Assembly: GCA_052390115.1 (NCBI GenBank)
Contig: JBQTHE010000011.1
Location: 62,001 to 126,000, forward strand
Direction: 5' to 3'
DNA: 64,000 nt
Source of the DNA: GCA-003244245 sp052390115
GTDB taxonomy: Bacteria > Actinomycetota > Actinomycetes > Mycobacteriales > Pseudonocardiaceae
Both the position numbers and the translations under genes were made by a program. Of this stretch, positions 22,839 to 32,243 are shown piece after piece. The number at the start of each line of letters is the position of its first letter. Position 1 is the stretch's first letter. The notes under the pieces were generated by a model. The model was not told where the DNA came from. It saw only the letters and a program-made list of their open reading frames with translations, and searched no databases.

Positions 22839-25800
22839 ATGTCTGTGTCGCCGCTGTTCGACGTCCTGGCGCGCCGTGTCCTGGTCGCGGATGGCGCGAT
22901 GGGCACGATGCTGCAGTCCATGCCCCTGAGTCTGGACGACTTCGCCGGGTTGGAGGGCTGCAACGAGATCCTCAACGTCACTCGCCCGGACGTCGTCCGG
23001 GCCGTGCACCGGGGCTACCTGGAGGCGGGTGCCGACGCGGTGGAGTCCAACACCTTCGGCGCCAATCTCGCCAACCTCGCCGAATACGACATCGCCGATC
23101 GGATCTGGGAGCTCGCCGAGGCGGGCGCCCGGCTGGCTCGCGAGGTGGCCGACGAGTTCGCCGAACCGGACCGGCCCCGGTTCGTGCTCGGCTCGGTCGG
23201 ACCCGGTACCAAGCTGCCCACCCTGGGTCATGTCTCCTTCGCGGATCTGCGCGACGCCTACGTCGAGCAGATCCGCGGCCTGCTCGCCGGCGGAATCGAC
23301 GCGGTGCTGGTGGAGACCAGCCAGGACATACTGCAATGTAAGGCCGCGGTCATCGCCGCGCGACGCGCAATGGTCGCCGAGGGGCGGCACGTTCCCATCA
23401 TCACCCAGGTCACCCTGGAAACCACCGGGACGATGCTGCTGGGCACCGAGATCGGCGCCGCGCTCACCGCGCTGGAACCCCTGGGCATTGACCTGATCGG
23501 GCTGAACTGCGCCACCGGCCCGGCCGAGATGAGCGAGCACCTGCGGCAGCTGTCCAAGCATTCCCGGATCCCGCTGTCCGTGATGCCCAACGCCGGCCTG
23601 CCCCAGCTGGGCAAGGACGGGGCGGTCTACCCGCTGACCCCGGACGAGCTGGCCACCGCGCTGGCCGGCTTCGTCACCGAATTCGGCGTCCGGCTGGTCG
23701 GTGGCTGCTGCGGCACGACCGGGCCGCACATCGCGGCGGTGGCCGAGGCGATGGCCGGCCTGCAACCCCGCAGCCGGCGGCCGCGTCCCGAGCCGGGGGT
23801 GTCCTCGCTCTACGCCGCGGTGCCGTTCCGCCAGGACGCCAGCGTGCTGATGGTCGGCGAACGCACCAACGCCAACGGGTCCAAGGCCTTCCGCGAGGCC
23901 ATGCTGGCCGAGCGCCTCGATGACTGCGTGGAGATCGCTCGCGCGCAGACCCGAGACGGCGCGCACCTGATCGATCTCTGTGTGGACTACGTCGGCCGCG
24001 ACGGCGCCGCCGACATGGCCGAGCTGGCCGGGCGGCTGGCCACCGCGTCGACGTTGCCGGTGATGCTGGACTCCACCGAGCCCGCGGTGCTGCGAGCCGG
24101 CCTGGAGCGCCTCGGCGGCAGGTGCGTGGTCAACTCGGTGAACTACGAGGACGGCGACGGTCCCGGCTCGCGGTACCAGCGTGTCATGGAGCTGGTCCGC
24201 GAGCACGGCGCGTCCGTGGTGGCGCTGTGCATCGACGAGGAGGGCCAGGCCCGCACCGCGGAGTGGAAGGTCCGGGTGGCGTCGCGGCTGATCGACGATC
24301 TGGCCGCCAACTGGGGCATGCGGACCTGTGACGTCATCGTCGACTGCCTCACCTTCCCGATTTCCACCGGACAGGAGGAGGTGCGGCGCGACGCGCTGGA
24401 GACCATCGAGGCGATCCGGGAGGTCAAGCGTCGCTACCCGGAGGTGCAGACCACGCTCGGGCTGTCCAATGTGTCCTTCGGGCTCAACCCTGCGGCGCGC
24501 CAGGTGCTCAACTCGGTGTTCCTGCACGAGTGCGTGCAGGCCGGGTTGGACACCGCCATCGTGCACGCATCGAAGATCGTCCCCATGGCTCGAATCCCGG
24601 ACGAGCAGCGGGCCGTGGCGCTGGATCTGGTCTACGACCGCCGCAGGTCAACGCCCGAGGGAGACTATGACCCGCTGCAGGCGCTGATGGCGCTGTTCGA
24701 GGGCGTCACGGCGTCGTCGTCGCGGGAGTCCCGGGCGGCCGAACTGGCCGCATTGCCGCTGTTCGAGCGGTTGGAACGGCGGATCGTCGACGGGGACCGC
24801 AACGGGCTGGCCGACGACCTGGACGCCGCGCTGGAGCAGCGGCCAGCGCTGCAGATCATCAACGACACCCTGCTGTCCGGGATGAAGACCGTCGGTGATC
24901 TGTTCGGCTCGGGCCAGATGCAGCTGCCGTTCGTGCTGCAGTCGGCCGAGGTGATGAAGGCGTCGGTCGCCCACCTCGAACCTCATATGGAGCGCTCCGA
25001 AGACGACAGCGGGAAGGGCCGGCTGGTGCTGGCCACCGTCAAGGGCGACGTGCACGACATCGGCAAGAACCTGGTGGACATCATCTTGTCCAACAACGGC
25101 TACGAGGTGGTCAACCTCGGCATCAAGCAACCCATCAGCACGATCCTGGAGGCCGCCACGGAGCACCGCGCCGACGCCATCGGGATGTCGGGGCTCCTCG
25201 TCAAGTCGACGGTGATCATGAAGGAGAACCTTGAGGAGATGAACTCCCGGGGTCTGGCCGACTCGTTACCAGTGTTGCTCGGCGGCGCGGCTTTGACCCG
25301 CGCCTACGTGGAGAACGATCTCGCCGAGCTGTACTCGGGGGAGGTCCGTTACGCGCGGGACGCCTTCGAGGGCCTTCGGCTGATGGATTCGATCATGACC
25401 AAGAAGCGGGGCGGCACGGTGCAGGCCGACCCGGCGGAAGAAGCCAAGGCGGCCGAGCGCAAAGCGCGCCGGGAACGGTCATTGCGCATCGCCCAGGCGC
25501 GCCGGGCCCGGGAGGATAGCGTCGGGGGGCCGGCGCCGGCCCGTTCCGATGTCGCCATCGACGTGCCGATCCCGGCTCCGCCGTTCTGGGGCACCCGGGT
25601 CGTGAGGGGCATACCGGCGGCCGACTTCACCGGGATGCTCGACGAGCGGGCCACCTTCATGGGGCAGTGGGGGCTGCGTGGCTCCCGGAGCAAGGACGGC
25701 CCTTCCTACCAGGAGCTGGTGGAGACCGAGGGGCGGCCCCGGCTGCGGTACTGGCTGGACCGGCTGACCACCGAAGGGGTGCTCGCGCACGCTGCGGTGG

Positions 25801-26402
25801 TCTACGGGTACTTCCCGGCGGTCGCGGAGGGGGACGCGTTGGTCGTGCTCGAAGAGTCCTGGCCCGACGCGCCCGAGCGGTTCCGCTTCACCTTCCCCCG
25901 CCAGCGCCGGGACCGGCGGCTGTGCCTGGCCGACTTCTACCGGCCGCGCGAGTCGGCGGTGGCCGCGGGCGAGGTCGACGTACTGCCGGTGCACCTGGTG
26001 ACGATGGGGCAGGCGATCGCCGACTACGCCGCCGAGCTGTTCGCCAAGGACGCCTACCGCGACTACCTCGAGGTGCACGGCCTGGGGGTGCAGCTCACCG
26101 AAGCCTTGGCCGAATACTGGCACCGGCGGATCCGGGAGGAACTGCACTTCGCCTCCGGGGCGGCGGTCGCCGAGGAGGACCCGGCCGATGTGGAGGAGTT
26201 CTTCAAGCTCGGCTACCGGGGCGCCCGATACTCGCTGGGCTACGGGGCCTGCCCGGAGCTCGAGGACCGTGCAAAGATCGTCACGTTGCTGCAGCCGGAC
26301 CGGATCGGGGTCACGCTGTCCGAGGAGTTCCAGTTGCACCCGGAGCAGTCCACCGACGCCATCGTCGCGCACCACCCGGAAGCCAAATACTTCAATGCCT
26401 GA
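22839..26402 (+). CDS. metH: Cobalamin-dependent methionine synthase
   Basis: 1187 residues with all four modules. Residues 1-~310 are the homocysteine-binding barrel with zinc Cys in IGLNCATGPAEM and VGGCCGTTGPH. Residues ~340-620 are the methyltetrahydrofolate-binding barrel (VGERTNANGSKAFREAM). The cobalamin domain is near 640-880 with the axial His in KGDVHDIGKNLVDIILSNNG. The C-terminal S-adenosylmethionine reactivation domain has SLGYGACPELEDRA. It transfers the methyl group of methyl-THF to homocysteine. Its stop overlaps the start of hisE, and metH-hisE-hisG is the gene order of mycobacteria (with insertions there). Confidence 0.97.
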   Translation: MSVSPLFDVLARRVLVADGAMGTMLQSMPLSLDDFAGLEGCNEILNVTRPDVVRAVHRGYLEAGADAVESNTFGANLANLAEYDIADRIWELAEAGARLAREVADEFAEPDRPRFVLGSVGPGTKLPTLGHVSFADLRDAYVEQIRGLLAGGIDAVLVETSQDILQCKAAVIAARRAMVAEGRHVPIITQVTLETTGTMLLGTEIGAALTALEPLGIDLIGLNCATGPAEMSEHLRQLSKHSRIPLSVMPNAGLPQLGKDGAVYPLTPDELATALAGFVTEFGVRLVGGCCGTTGPHIAAVAEAMAGLQPRSRRPRPEPGVSSLYAAVPFRQDASVLMVGERTNANGSKAFREAMLAERLDDCVEIARAQTRDGAHLIDLCVDYVGRDGAADMAELAGRLATASTLPVMLDSTEPAVLRAGLERLGGRCVVNSVNYEDGDGPGSRYQRVMELVREHGASVVALCIDEEGQARTAEWKVRVASRLIDDLAANWGMRTCDVIVDCLTFPISTGQEEVRRDALETIEAIREVKRRYPEVQTTLGLSNVSFGLNPAARQVLNSVFLHECVQAGLDTAIVHASKIVPMARIPDEQRAVALDLVYDRRRSTPEGDYDPLQALMALFEGVTASSSRESRAAELAALPLFERLERRIVDGDRNGLADDLDAALEQRPALQIINDTLLSGMKTVGDLFGSGQMQLPFVLQSAEVMKASVAHLEPHMERSEDDSGKGRLVLATVKGDVHDIGKNLVDIILSNNGYEVVNLGIKQPISTILEAATEHRADAIGMSGLLVKSTVIMKENLEEMNSRGLADSLPVLLGGAALTRAYVENDLAELYSGEVRYARDAFEGLRLMDSIMTKKRGGTVQADPAEEAKAAERKARRERSLRIAQARRAREDSVGGPAPARSDVAIDVPIPAPPFWGTRVVRGIPAADFTGMLDERATFMGQWGLRGSRSKDGPSYQELVETEGRPRLRYWLDRLTTEGVLAHAAVVYGYFPAVAEGDALVVLEESWPDAPERFRFTFPRQRRDRRLCLADFYRPRESAVAAGEVDVLPVHLVTMGQAIADYAAELFAKDAYRDYLEVHGLGVQLTEALAEYWHRRIREELHFASGAAVAEEDPADVEEFFKLGYRGARYSLGYGACPELEDRAKIVTLLQPDRIGVTLSEEFQLHPEQSTDAIVAHHPEAKYFNA

Positions 26403-26685
26403 GGGTCCTGAGTGTGTCACGGTGAAGACCTTCGACGAGCTGTTCGCTGAGCTCACCGAGCGTGCCCGCACCCGGCCACCCGGCTCGAGCACGGTAACGG
26501 CGTTGGACGACGGGGTGCACGCCCAGGGTAAGAAGGTGCTCGAGGAGGCTGGCGAAGTGTGGATCGCCGCCGAACACGAGTCCGACGAGCGGCTGGCGCA
26601 GGAGATCTCCCAGCTGCTTTACCGCGTTCAGGTGCTCATGCTCGGCCGCGGGATCAGCACCAGCGACGTCTACCGCTACCTGTGA
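26395..26685 (+). CDS. hisE: Phosphoribosyl-ATP diphosphatase
   Basis: 96 residues. It hydrolyses phosphoribosyl-ATP to phosphoribosyl-AMP, the second step of histidine synthesis. The core VKTFDELFAELTERARTRP, then GKKVLEEAGEVWIAAEHES and LAQEISQLLYRVQVLM with the metal-binding EExxE pattern, identifies HisE. ATG 26395 overlaps the metH stop and gives the usual length. GTG 26422 would start exactly at VKTF and is an alternative. It is followed at once by hisG. Confidence 0.93.
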   Translation: MPEGPECVTVKTFDELFAELTERARTRPPGSSTVTALDDGVHAQGKKVLEEAGEVWIAAEHESDERLAQEISQLLYRVQVLMLGRGISTSDVYRYL

Positions 26686-26686
26686 G

Positions 26687-27574
26687 GTGCCGATGAACGG
26701 GACCGTGCCGATGAATGGGGATGGCAAGCTACTGCGGGTCGCCGTGCCCAACAAAGGCACGCTGGCCGAACCCGCCTCCGAGATGCTGGTCGAGGCGGGT
26801 TACCGGCAACGGCACGACGCCAAGGATCTGACGGTCATCGACCCCGTCAACGAGGTGGAGTTCTTCTTCCTTCGGCCCAGGGACATCTCCGTCTACGTCG
26901 GCTCCGGCGAACTGGACCTCGGGATCACCGGCCGGGACCTGACGCTGGACTCCGAGGCGCCCGTTTCCGAGCTGCTCGCACTCGGCTTCGGTGGGTCCAC
27001 CTTCCGCTACGCCGCCCCGCTGGGCCGGGACTGGAAGGTCGACGACCTGGAGGGTCTGCGGGTCGCCACTGCCTACCCCCGGTTGGTCAGGACAGACCTG
27101 GCCCGGCACGGTGTCCACGTCGACGTGATCCGGCTGGACGGCGCGGTGGAGATCTCGGTTCAGTTGGGCGTGGCCGACGCTATCGCCGACGTGGTCGGGT
27201 CCGGCCGTACCCTGCGCCAGCACGGCCTGGCAGCCTTCGGCGACCCGATCTGCTCCTCGGAGGCGGTGCTCGTGGAGCGGGCCAACGCCGCACCATCGCC
27301 GGAGAAGACACAGTTCGCAGCGCGCCTGCAAGGCGTGGTGGTAGCTCAGCAATACTTGATTCTCGACTACGACTGCCCGCGGACCCTGCTCGACGAGGCG
27401 GTCGTCCTCACCCCCGGGCTGGAGTCGCCGACGCTGGCCCCGCTGGCCGATCCCGACTGGGTAGCGGTACGCGCGATGGTGCCGCGCAAAGATGTCAACC
27501 GGGTGATGGACGAGCTCTCCGCTCGCGGCGCCAAGGCCATCCTGGCCAGCGACATCCGCTCCTGCCGGTTCTGA
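26687..27574 (+). CDS. hisG: ATP phosphoribosyltransferase (long form)
   Basis: About 295 residues. It catalyses the first, feedback-inhibited step of histidine synthesis. Motifs are VAVPNKGTLAEPASEMLVEA at the start, LDLGITGRDL, and a C-terminal regulatory ACT-like domain ending AKAILASDIRSCRF, so it is the long HisG that binds histidine itself and needs no HisZ. The start is ambiguous. An 18-base direct repeat (GTGCCGATGAAcGGGacc, 26687-26704 and 26705-26722) offers two GTG and two in-frame ATG codons. Translation from any of them yields an intact enzyme. It is coupled to hisE by a 1-base gap. Confidence 0.93.
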   Translation: MPMNGTVPMNGDGKLLRVAVPNKGTLAEPASEMLVEAGYRQRHDAKDLTVIDPVNEVEFFFLRPRDISVYVGSGELDLGITGRDLTLDSEAPVSELLALGFGGSTFRYAAPLGRDWKVDDLEGLRVATAYPRLVRTDLARHGVHVDVIRLDGAVEISVQLGVADAIADVVGSGRTLRQHGLAAFGDPICSSEAVLVERANAAPSPEKTQFAARLQGVVVAQQYLILDYDCPRTLLDEAVVLTPGLESPTLAPLADPDWVAVRAMVPRKDVNRVMDELSARGAKAILASDIRSCRF

Positions 27575-27579
27575 GGCCC

Positions 27580-28503
27580 CTATTCCGCCCGGTCCCGTGC
27601 GGTCTCGGTGCCCGCACCGGCCGGGTCCGGCCAGCCCGGGTAGGGGGGTGGCGTGCCACCGAACGCTGGGCAGCGCGGCTTGTGATCGCACCAGTCACAC
27701 ATCCGGCTGGGGTTGGGACGGAAGTCCCCGTGTTGCGCAGCCCGCAGGATCGCTGACCAGATTGCGGCCAGCGTGCGCTCGAAGCGAACCAGCTCCGCCT
27801 CATCCGGGGTGTAACTCAATGCCTGCCGGTCAGCCAGGTACATCAGCCTGAGCTGCCGCGGAACCACTCCGCGGATACGCAGCAATACCAGGGCGTAGAA
27901 CTTCATCTGGAACAGCGCCTTGGCCTCGAAGACTTCCCTCGGCGCGGCGCCGGACTTGTAGTCCACCACCCGGATTTCGCCGGTAGGGGCGACGTCGAGC
28001 CGGTCGATGTATCCCCGCAGCAGCAGGGGCTCTCCATTGCCGGTGTCGCTGGCGGCCAGTTCGGTCTCCACCAGCACCTCACAGGCCTCGGGTGTCACTA
28101 GCCGCGGGTCCTCCAGTGCGAAGTAGGCCTCGACGAGCGCACGCGCCGAGTCAAGCCACTCGGAAAGCTCCGGGTCCCCGGGGCCGGCGAACAGCTCAGC
28201 CAGCTCGGGGCTGCCGGCCAGCACGTCGCGCCATACCGGATCAACCAGCTCGCGCCCCACCTCGGGGTCACGCCGGTCCGGGGCCAGCGCGAACAGACGT
28301 TCGAGCACGGCGTGCACCACGGTGCCGCGGACCTGCACCCGGCTGGGTGTCTCGGGCAGCCGGTCGACGGCTCGGAACCGGTACAGCAGCGGGCATTGTT
28401 TGAAGTCCGCCGCCCGCGACGGTGACAGGGCCGGGCGCTTGCGCGCTGGGGGGCTGGTGTCGGGCACCGCTGCTGCCGGACCACTCGCCAGGATCTCCGT
28501 CAT
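27580..28503 (-). CDS. RecB/Cas4-like PD-(D/E)XK exonuclease
   Basis: 307 residues from ATG 28503. Residues 28-50 (LSPSRAADFKQCPLLYRFRA) and the nuclease core GYIDRLDV then IRVVDYKSG (catalytic Asp and Lys) define a RecB-type nuclease. Cys in FKQCP together with MCDWCDHKPRCPAFGG forms the four-Cys pattern of AddB/Cas4 iron-sulfur nucleases. It equals the Rv2119 group in mycobacteria and probably processes DNA ends in repair. No CRISPR array or cas gene is near, so a CRISPR role is not implied. It converges on hisG with only 5 bases between the stops. Confidence 0.88.
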   Translation of the reverse strand: MTEILASGPAAAVPDTSPPARKRPALSPSRAADFKQCPLLYRFRAVDRLPETPSRVQVRGTVVHAVLERLFALAPDRRDPEVGRELVDPVWRDVLAGSPELAELFAGPGDPELSEWLDSARALVEAYFALEDPRLVTPEACEVLVETELAASDTGNGEPLLLRGYIDRLDVAPTGEIRVVDYKSGAAPREVFEAKALFQMKFYALVLLRIRGVVPRQLRLMYLADRQALSYTPDEAELVRFERTLAAIWSAILRAAQHGDFRPNPSRMCDWCDHKPRCPAFGGTPPPYPGWPDPAGAGTETARDRAE

Positions 28504-28606
28504 GGCTTCGCAGGGTAGGCCAGCACCCCGACAGCTCCCCGGCAGCTCTGGGCTCCGACAGCTGTGGGCACCCGGCCGAACCGGCGATCTGCCACCATGA
28601 CCGCCC

Positions 28607-29452
28607 GTGACCCGACCCAGCGGACCCTTCCAACCCGGCGATCGCGTGCAGCTCACCGACCCCAAGGGCCGCCGACACACTGTCGAGCTGGAACCCGGCG
28701 CGCTGTTCCACACGCATCGCGGTGTGCTGGCCCACAACGATCTGATCGGGCTGCCCGAGGGCAGCGTCGTCACCTCCGCCGCTGGGACGCAGTACCTCGC
28801 GCTACGCCCGCTACTGCCCGACTACGTGTTGTCCATGCCGCGCGGGGCGCAGGTGGTCTATCCCAAGGACGCCGCGCAGATCCTGATGTGGGGCGACATC
28901 TTCCCCGGTGCACGGGTACTCGAGGCCGGAGCCGGTTCGGGGGCGTTGACCTGCTCGCTGTTGCGGGCGGTGGGGGAGCGCGGCACCGTGACCTCCTACG
29001 AGGCGCGCCCAGACCACGCCGAGCATGCCGCGCGCAACATCGAGCGGTTCTTCGGGATCCCACCGTCGAACTGGCAGCTACGAGTGGCTGACCTGGCCAC
29101 CCACCCCGCCGATCAGCCGGTGGACCGCGCAGTGCTGGACATGGCCCGTCCATGGGAGCTGCTGCCCACGGTCTCGGCCGCGCTGGTCCCCGGTGGGGTG
29201 CTCACCGTCTACGTGGCCGCCACCACCCAACTCTCCCGAACCACCGAGGCGCTGCGCGAGGCCGGCTGCTACACCGAACCGCAAGCCTGGGAAACCCTGC
29301 TAAGGCCCTGGCACGTGGTCGGGCTGGCGGTGCGTCCTGAGCACCGGATGGTCGCCCACACCGCGTTCCTGCTCACTGCCCGGCGGCTGGCCGAAGGTGT
29401 CGTGCCGCCCACCCCGCAGCGCGGGGCCAGCCGGTCCAACCGGCGCCTGTGA
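28607..29452 (+). CDS. trmI: tRNA (adenine-58-N1)-methyltransferase
   Basis: 281 residues. It methylates A58 (and in some species A57) in the T-loop of tRNAs. The N-terminal beta domain (FQPGDRVQLTDPKGRRHTVE) precedes a Rossmann methyltransferase domain. The SAM motif is VLEAGAGSGALTCSLLRAVG near residue 105, the following acidic residue is in SYEARPDHAE, and motif IV is VLDMARPWELL. It corresponds to Rv2118c and sits just upstream of the proteasome ATPase gene, as in mycobacteria. The GTG start fits the family N-terminus. Confidence 0.93.
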   Translation: MTRPSGPFQPGDRVQLTDPKGRRHTVELEPGALFHTHRGVLAHNDLIGLPEGSVVTSAAGTQYLALRPLLPDYVLSMPRGAQVVYPKDAAQILMWGDIFPGARVLEAGAGSGALTCSLLRAVGERGTVTSYEARPDHAEHAARNIERFFGIPPSNWQLRVADLATHPADQPVDRAVLDMARPWELLPTVSAALVPGGVLTVYVAATTQLSRTTEALREAGCYTEPQAWETLLRPWHVVGLAVRPEHRMVAHTAFLLTARRLAEGVVPPTPQRGASRSNRRL

Positions 29453-29614
29453 ACCGGGCCGCAGGCTGGCTCGGGGACAGGCTCGGGGACCGGTCGCCGG
29501 CCGACGTGACGTTGTTCACCCCCCGATCCGGCAGTGGTCACATCACCGTTACCTCACGGTCTGGGGCTGCGTCCCGTACCGTTAGCGGTCTGAGAACCAT
29601 GCGGGAGGTGACTC

Positions 29615-31399
29615 GTGCAGCACGATCATCCTAGCGACCGGAGCGCCGAGGGTCGGGACCGCATCGACCCCACTCTGGTTGCCCAGATCAGAGTCCTCGA
29701 GGACGAGGTGACGCTGCTGCGTCGCCGCCTGACCGAATCCCCCCGGCACGTCCGGTTGCTTGAGGAGCGCCTCGCCGAGGCCTCCGCGTCAGTCGCACAG
29801 CTCACCGAGCGAAACACCAAGCTGGTCGAGACGCTGCGGGAGGCCCGCGGCCAGCTCCTCGCGCTGCGTGAGGAGGTCGACCGGCTGGCCCAGCCGCCCA
29901 GCGGCTATGGCGTGTTCCTTGGTAGTTACGACGATGGCACCGTGGACGTCTTCACCTCCGGGCGCCGGATGCGGGTGGCCGTGTCGCCCGCGGTCGAGAT
30001 CCCGCAGCTACGCCGGGGGCAGAGCGTGCGGCTCAATGAGGCGCTGACCGTCGTGGAGGCCGGCACGTTCGAAGCGACCGGTGAGGTCTGCGCACTACGT
30101 GAAGTGCTCGACGGCGACCAGCGTGCACTGGTCATCGGGCACGCCGACGAAGAACGCGTGGTGTGGCTGGCTGACCCGCTGATCCCGGGCCCGGATTACC
30201 CCGATGCCGTACCGCTCAAGCCGGGTGACTCCCTGCTGGTGGACACCAAGGCTGCCTACGCCTACGAGCGGGTGCCCAAGGCCGAGGTCGAGGACCTCGT
30301 GCTGGAAGAAGTCCCGGACGTCGGGTATGAGGACATCGGCGGTCTGACCAACCAGATCGAGCAGATCCGCGATGCCGTCGAGCTGCCGTTCCTGCACGCG
30401 GACCTGTTCCGCGAATACGAGCTGCGCCCACCCAAGGGCGTGCTGCTCTACGGCCCTCCCGGTTGCGGCAAGACCTTGATCGCCAAGGCGGTGGCCAACT
30501 CGCTTGCCAAGAAGGTGGCCCAGGTCCGTGGGGACAGCGAGGCCAAGAGCTACTTCCTCAACATCAAGGGCCCTGAGCTGCTCAACAAGTTCGTCGGGGA
30601 GACTGAGCGACACATCCGGATGATCTTCCAGCGGGCTCGGGAGAAGGCGTCCGAGGGCACCCCTGTCATCGTGTTCTTCGATGAGATGGACTCGATCTTC
30701 CGCACCCGCGGGTCGGGGGTTTCCTCCGACGTCGAGACGACGATCGTACCGCAGCTGCTCAGCGAGATCGATGGCGTGGAGGGGTTGGAGAACGTCATCG
30801 TCATCGGCGCCTCCAACCGCGAGGACATGATCGATCCGGCGATCCTGCGGCCCGGGCGTCTCGACGTGAAGATCAAGATCGAGCGCCCGGACGCCGAGGC
30901 GGCCAAGGACGTCTTCTCCAAGTACCTGAGGACGACGCTACCGCTGCACGTCGACGACCTATCCGAGTTCACACACGACCGCCAGGCCTGCATTCAGGCG
31001 ATGATCCAGGGCACCGTCGAACGGATGTATGCCGAGAGCGAGGAGAACCGTTTCCTGGAAGTGACCTACGCCAACGGCGACAAGGAGGTCCTCTACTTCC
31101 GGGACTTCAACTCCGGCGCGATGATCCAGAACATCGTGGACCGGGCGAAGAAGAAGGCGATCAAGTCGGTGCTGGAGACCGGCCAGCCGGGTTTGCGGAT
31201 GACCCACCTGCTCGACTCGATCGTCGACGAGTTCGCGGAGAACGAGGACCTGCCCAATACCACCAACCCGGACGACTGGGCCCGGATCTCCGGTAAGAAG
31301 GGGGAGCGAATCGTCTACATCCGCACCCTGGTCACGGGCAAGAACGCCGACTCCGGTCGGGCCATCGACACGGCCACCAACACCGGCCAGTACCTGTAG
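29615..31399 (+). CDS. mpa: Proteasome-associated AAA ATPase (Mpa/ARC)
   Basis: 594 residues. It is the hexameric ring that binds pupylated proteins, unfolds them and feeds them to the 20S proteasome. The N-terminal coiled coil (residues ~20-95, LEDEVTLLRRRLTE) captures Pup. Two OB domains follow. AAA motifs are Walker A GPPGCGKT near residue 280 and Walker B VIVFFDEMDSIF. The C-terminus ends GQYL, with the penultimate Tyr needed to dock on the proteasome alpha ring. GTG 29615 follows GGGAGG. Confidence 0.97.
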   Translation: MQHDHPSDRSAEGRDRIDPTLVAQIRVLEDEVTLLRRRLTESPRHVRLLEERLAEASASVAQLTERNTKLVETLREARGQLLALREEVDRLAQPPSGYGVFLGSYDDGTVDVFTSGRRMRVAVSPAVEIPQLRRGQSVRLNEALTVVEAGTFEATGEVCALREVLDGDQRALVIGHADEERVVWLADPLIPGPDYPDAVPLKPGDSLLVDTKAAYAYERVPKAEVEDLVLEEVPDVGYEDIGGLTNQIEQIRDAVELPFLHADLFREYELRPPKGVLLYGPPGCGKTLIAKAVANSLAKKVAQVRGDSEAKSYFLNIKGPELLNKFVGETERHIRMIFQRAREKASEGTPVIVFFDEMDSIFRTRGSGVSSDVETTIVPQLLSEIDGVEGLENVIVIGASNREDMIDPAILRPGRLDVKIKIERPDAEAAKDVFSKYLRTTLPLHVDDLSEFTHDRQACIQAMIQGTVERMYAESEENRFLEVTYANGDKEVLYFRDFNSGAMIQNIVDRAKKKAIKSVLETGQPGLRMTHLLDSIVDEFAENEDLPNTTNPDDWARISGKKGERIVYIRTLVTGKNADSGRAIDTATNTGQYL

Positions 31400-31435
31400 G
31401 CGCTACGCGCCCGCACGTAGCCACCAGCGGCGGCG

Positions 31436-31467
31436 TTTACCGCGTTCTGGATGCAGAACGCGGTAAA
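31436..31467. repeat. Palindromic repeat, family A, copy 1
   Basis: TTTACCGCGTTCT and AGAACGCGGTAAA form a perfect 13-base stem with loop GGATGC, 36 bases after the mpa stop. The same core recurs directly after it and at 45180. Confidence 0.85.
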
Positions 31468-31476
31468 ACGGACGCG

Positions 31477-31508
31477 ATTACCGCGTTCTGGATGCAGAAC
31501 GCGGTAAT
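31477..31508. repeat. Palindromic repeat, family A, copy 2 (terminator-like)
   Basis: ATTACCGCGTTCT and AGAACGCGGTAAT with loop GGATGC, followed by TTTTCC. It could act as the mpa terminator. It lies 12 bases from the end of a convergent small gene. Confidence 0.85.
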
Positions 31509-31520
31509 TTTCCACGACCG

Positions 31521-31670
31521 CTAGCTCACCGACCACAGCGCAAGCGCCGCGATCATGACCGTCACAGCGGCCCAGGCGAGGAGTATCGCGCGGAGAGCGC
31601 CACCACTTGGATCATGCTCCGTGTCCAACTCCGGGAGATCGAAACCCATATAACCCCGGTCATCCCTCAT
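31521..31670 (-). CDS. Small membrane protein (49 residues)
   Basis: Read on the minus strand from ATG 31670 (a GTG directly before it is also possible), preceded by GGGAGG at good distance. It runs to TAG at 31521. The N-terminal half is acidic (MRDDRGYMGFDLPELDTEHD). The C-terminal half is one hydrophobic helix (LRAILLAWAAVTVMIAALAL) ending WSVS. The codon pattern is GC-rich at third positions, unlike the surrounding DNA, which supports it being real. I do not recognise the family. It converges on mpa, with the family A palindromes between them. Confidence 0.6.
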   Translation of the reverse strand: MRDDRGYMGFDLPELDTEHDPSGGALRAILLAWAAVTVMIAALALWSVS

Positions 31671-32243
31671 CACCGGTACCTCCCGCCCACGGTCTCCGAG
31701 TCGAGCTGCAGGGTGGATTTCCCGCGCCGCTTCGGCGTCATTAGTTCGAGCATCGTCGGTATACAGGTCGATAATTCAGAGACGCCGAAGGTCTCGCTCG
31801 TCTCGGTGGGCCGACGCCACATTTGGCGAGCGCATCAGTCTTGCTGTCCGCCTCGCGGTCCTTCTCGACCAGGCATCTCTTGACCGCCGAGATCGGTTCG
31901 GCCCTGCGTTGCTTCACTTCGGCCCCCCCACATTGGTTACATCCGGTTAGATCGCCTTGCGGTGCGGTTTGTTACCGGGATATCGCGATCTCACGAGTCG
32001 TGTCTGGATTGTCGCGCTACGCCACGAGTAGAGCCGCCGGGTTAATGATCTTGACTAGCTCATCGGACGGCAATGAAACCAGTCCGGCTTAGATTTGTTT
32101 CGCTACTTTGCGCTATAGGTCAACTGCACAGCGCTCCGATCAAGCAGAAAAGGCAATCGCAGCGCGCATCCTCTTCACCTTCGTCGGAGCAGTGGGCAAT
32201 CGACCCACCGGTTCCGTTACCGAGGCCGCGGGCCACACCGTCG
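31671..32243. other. 573-base AT-richer region without recognisable genes
   Basis: Base composition is clearly lower in GC than the rest of the window. Short frames on the plus strand lack ribosome-binding sites and actinomycete codon usage. It must include the promoter of the 49-residue membrane protein. I see nothing else definable, and it may be decayed foreign DNA. Confidence 0.5.

Noticed and set aside
22806..24566. 586-residue frame antisense to metH
   Set aside because: Shadow of metH codon bias; no recognisable motif.
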